From positions 1 to 5,942 of the forward strand of contig JAITBC010000004.1 of assembly GCA_031283785.1 (NCBI GenBank): a stretch of 5,942 bases of DNA, in the 5' to 3' direction. The notes under the pieces were generated by a model that worked only from the letters and a program-made list of their open reading frames with translations, made no database searches and was not told where the DNA came from. This stretch comes from Tannerella sp. GTDB lineage: Bacteria > Bacteroidota > Bacteroidia > Bacteroidales > Tannerellaceae. The position numbers were made by a program, and so were the translations under genes. Positions 5,887 to 5,942 of the stretch are shown piece after piece; positions within the stretch are counted from its first letter, which is position 1; every line of letters starts with the position of its first letter.

Positions 5887-5942
5887 TTAAAATTTAAGCG
5901 TTACACCTGCACTCAGGTATGCGATGCCGTATCCGATTTCGC
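5887..5942 (-). CDS. C-terminus of a probable outer-membrane beta-barrel protein (partial)
   Basis: Only the last 17 codons and the TAA (5889-5887) lie in the window; the rest continues past the right edge. The visible tail EIGYGIAYLSAGVTLKF alternates hydrophobic and polar residues and ends in Phe, the usual closing strand of outer-membrane barrels recognised by BamA. A strong terminator follows 24 nt downstream. The barrel class (OmpW-, OmpA- or porin-like) cannot be decided from so short a tail. It is convergent with the peptidase-transporter operon. Confidence 0.7.
   Translation of the reverse strand, partial: EIGYGIAYLSAGVTLKF

Noticed and set aside
1..5942. CRISPR array, tRNA or rRNA genes
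   Set aside because: No regularly spaced repeats, no cloverleaf with TTCRA arm and no rRNA-like blocks were seen on reading.

Overview
The window looks like a chromosomal segment of a member of the Bacteroidales. Three things suggest this: promoters with the Bacteroidota signature (TTTG, about 19-20 nt, TAnnTTTG), starts lacking a clear Shine-Dalgarno, and Bacteroides-like protein sequences (three-domain aminopeptidase P, POT-type MFS carrier, outer-membrane barrel tail ending in Phe). A Tannerellaceae/Porphyromonadaceae-like source is possible, but the sequence alone does not settle it.

Region 1 (1-1464, minus strand, strikingly A/T-rich) is an accessory module of two genes read leftwards. 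A 95-residue XRE-type helix-turn-helix regulator is followed after 19 nt by a long reading frame of at least 385 codons that runs off the left edge. This second frame carries the N, G1 and G2 boxes of a GHKL (histidine kinase/Hsp90/MutL-type) ATPase behind an unrecognised N-terminal region. It is the least explained and most interesting part of the window.

Region 2 (1465-1700) is a divergent control region. It has one predicted promoter on each strand, a 9-bp inverted repeat overlapping the leftward -7 box, and a pair of imperfect ~17-bp direct repeats.

Region 3 (1701-4956, plus strand, balanced composition) is a two-gene housekeeping operon: a three-domain Xaa-Pro aminopeptidase with a complete metal site and, 28 nt later, a POT/PTR2-like proton-coupled peptide transporter. 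The pair plausibly imports small peptides and removes N-terminal residues that precede proline.

Region 4 (4957-5886) has no intact gene. It holds about 430 bp of hairpin-rich DNA of unknown origin, a 15-bp palindrome, an inactivated minus-strand fragment of a group II intron reverse transcriptase (frameshifted, with an in-frame stop, cut at the PQGG motif before the YADD catalytic box), and one or two leftward terminators. Region 5 (5887-5942, minus strand) is the last 17 codons of a probable outer-membrane beta-barrel protein entering from the right. Regions 1 and 4 have the look of acquired or decaying DNA flanking the stable operon.
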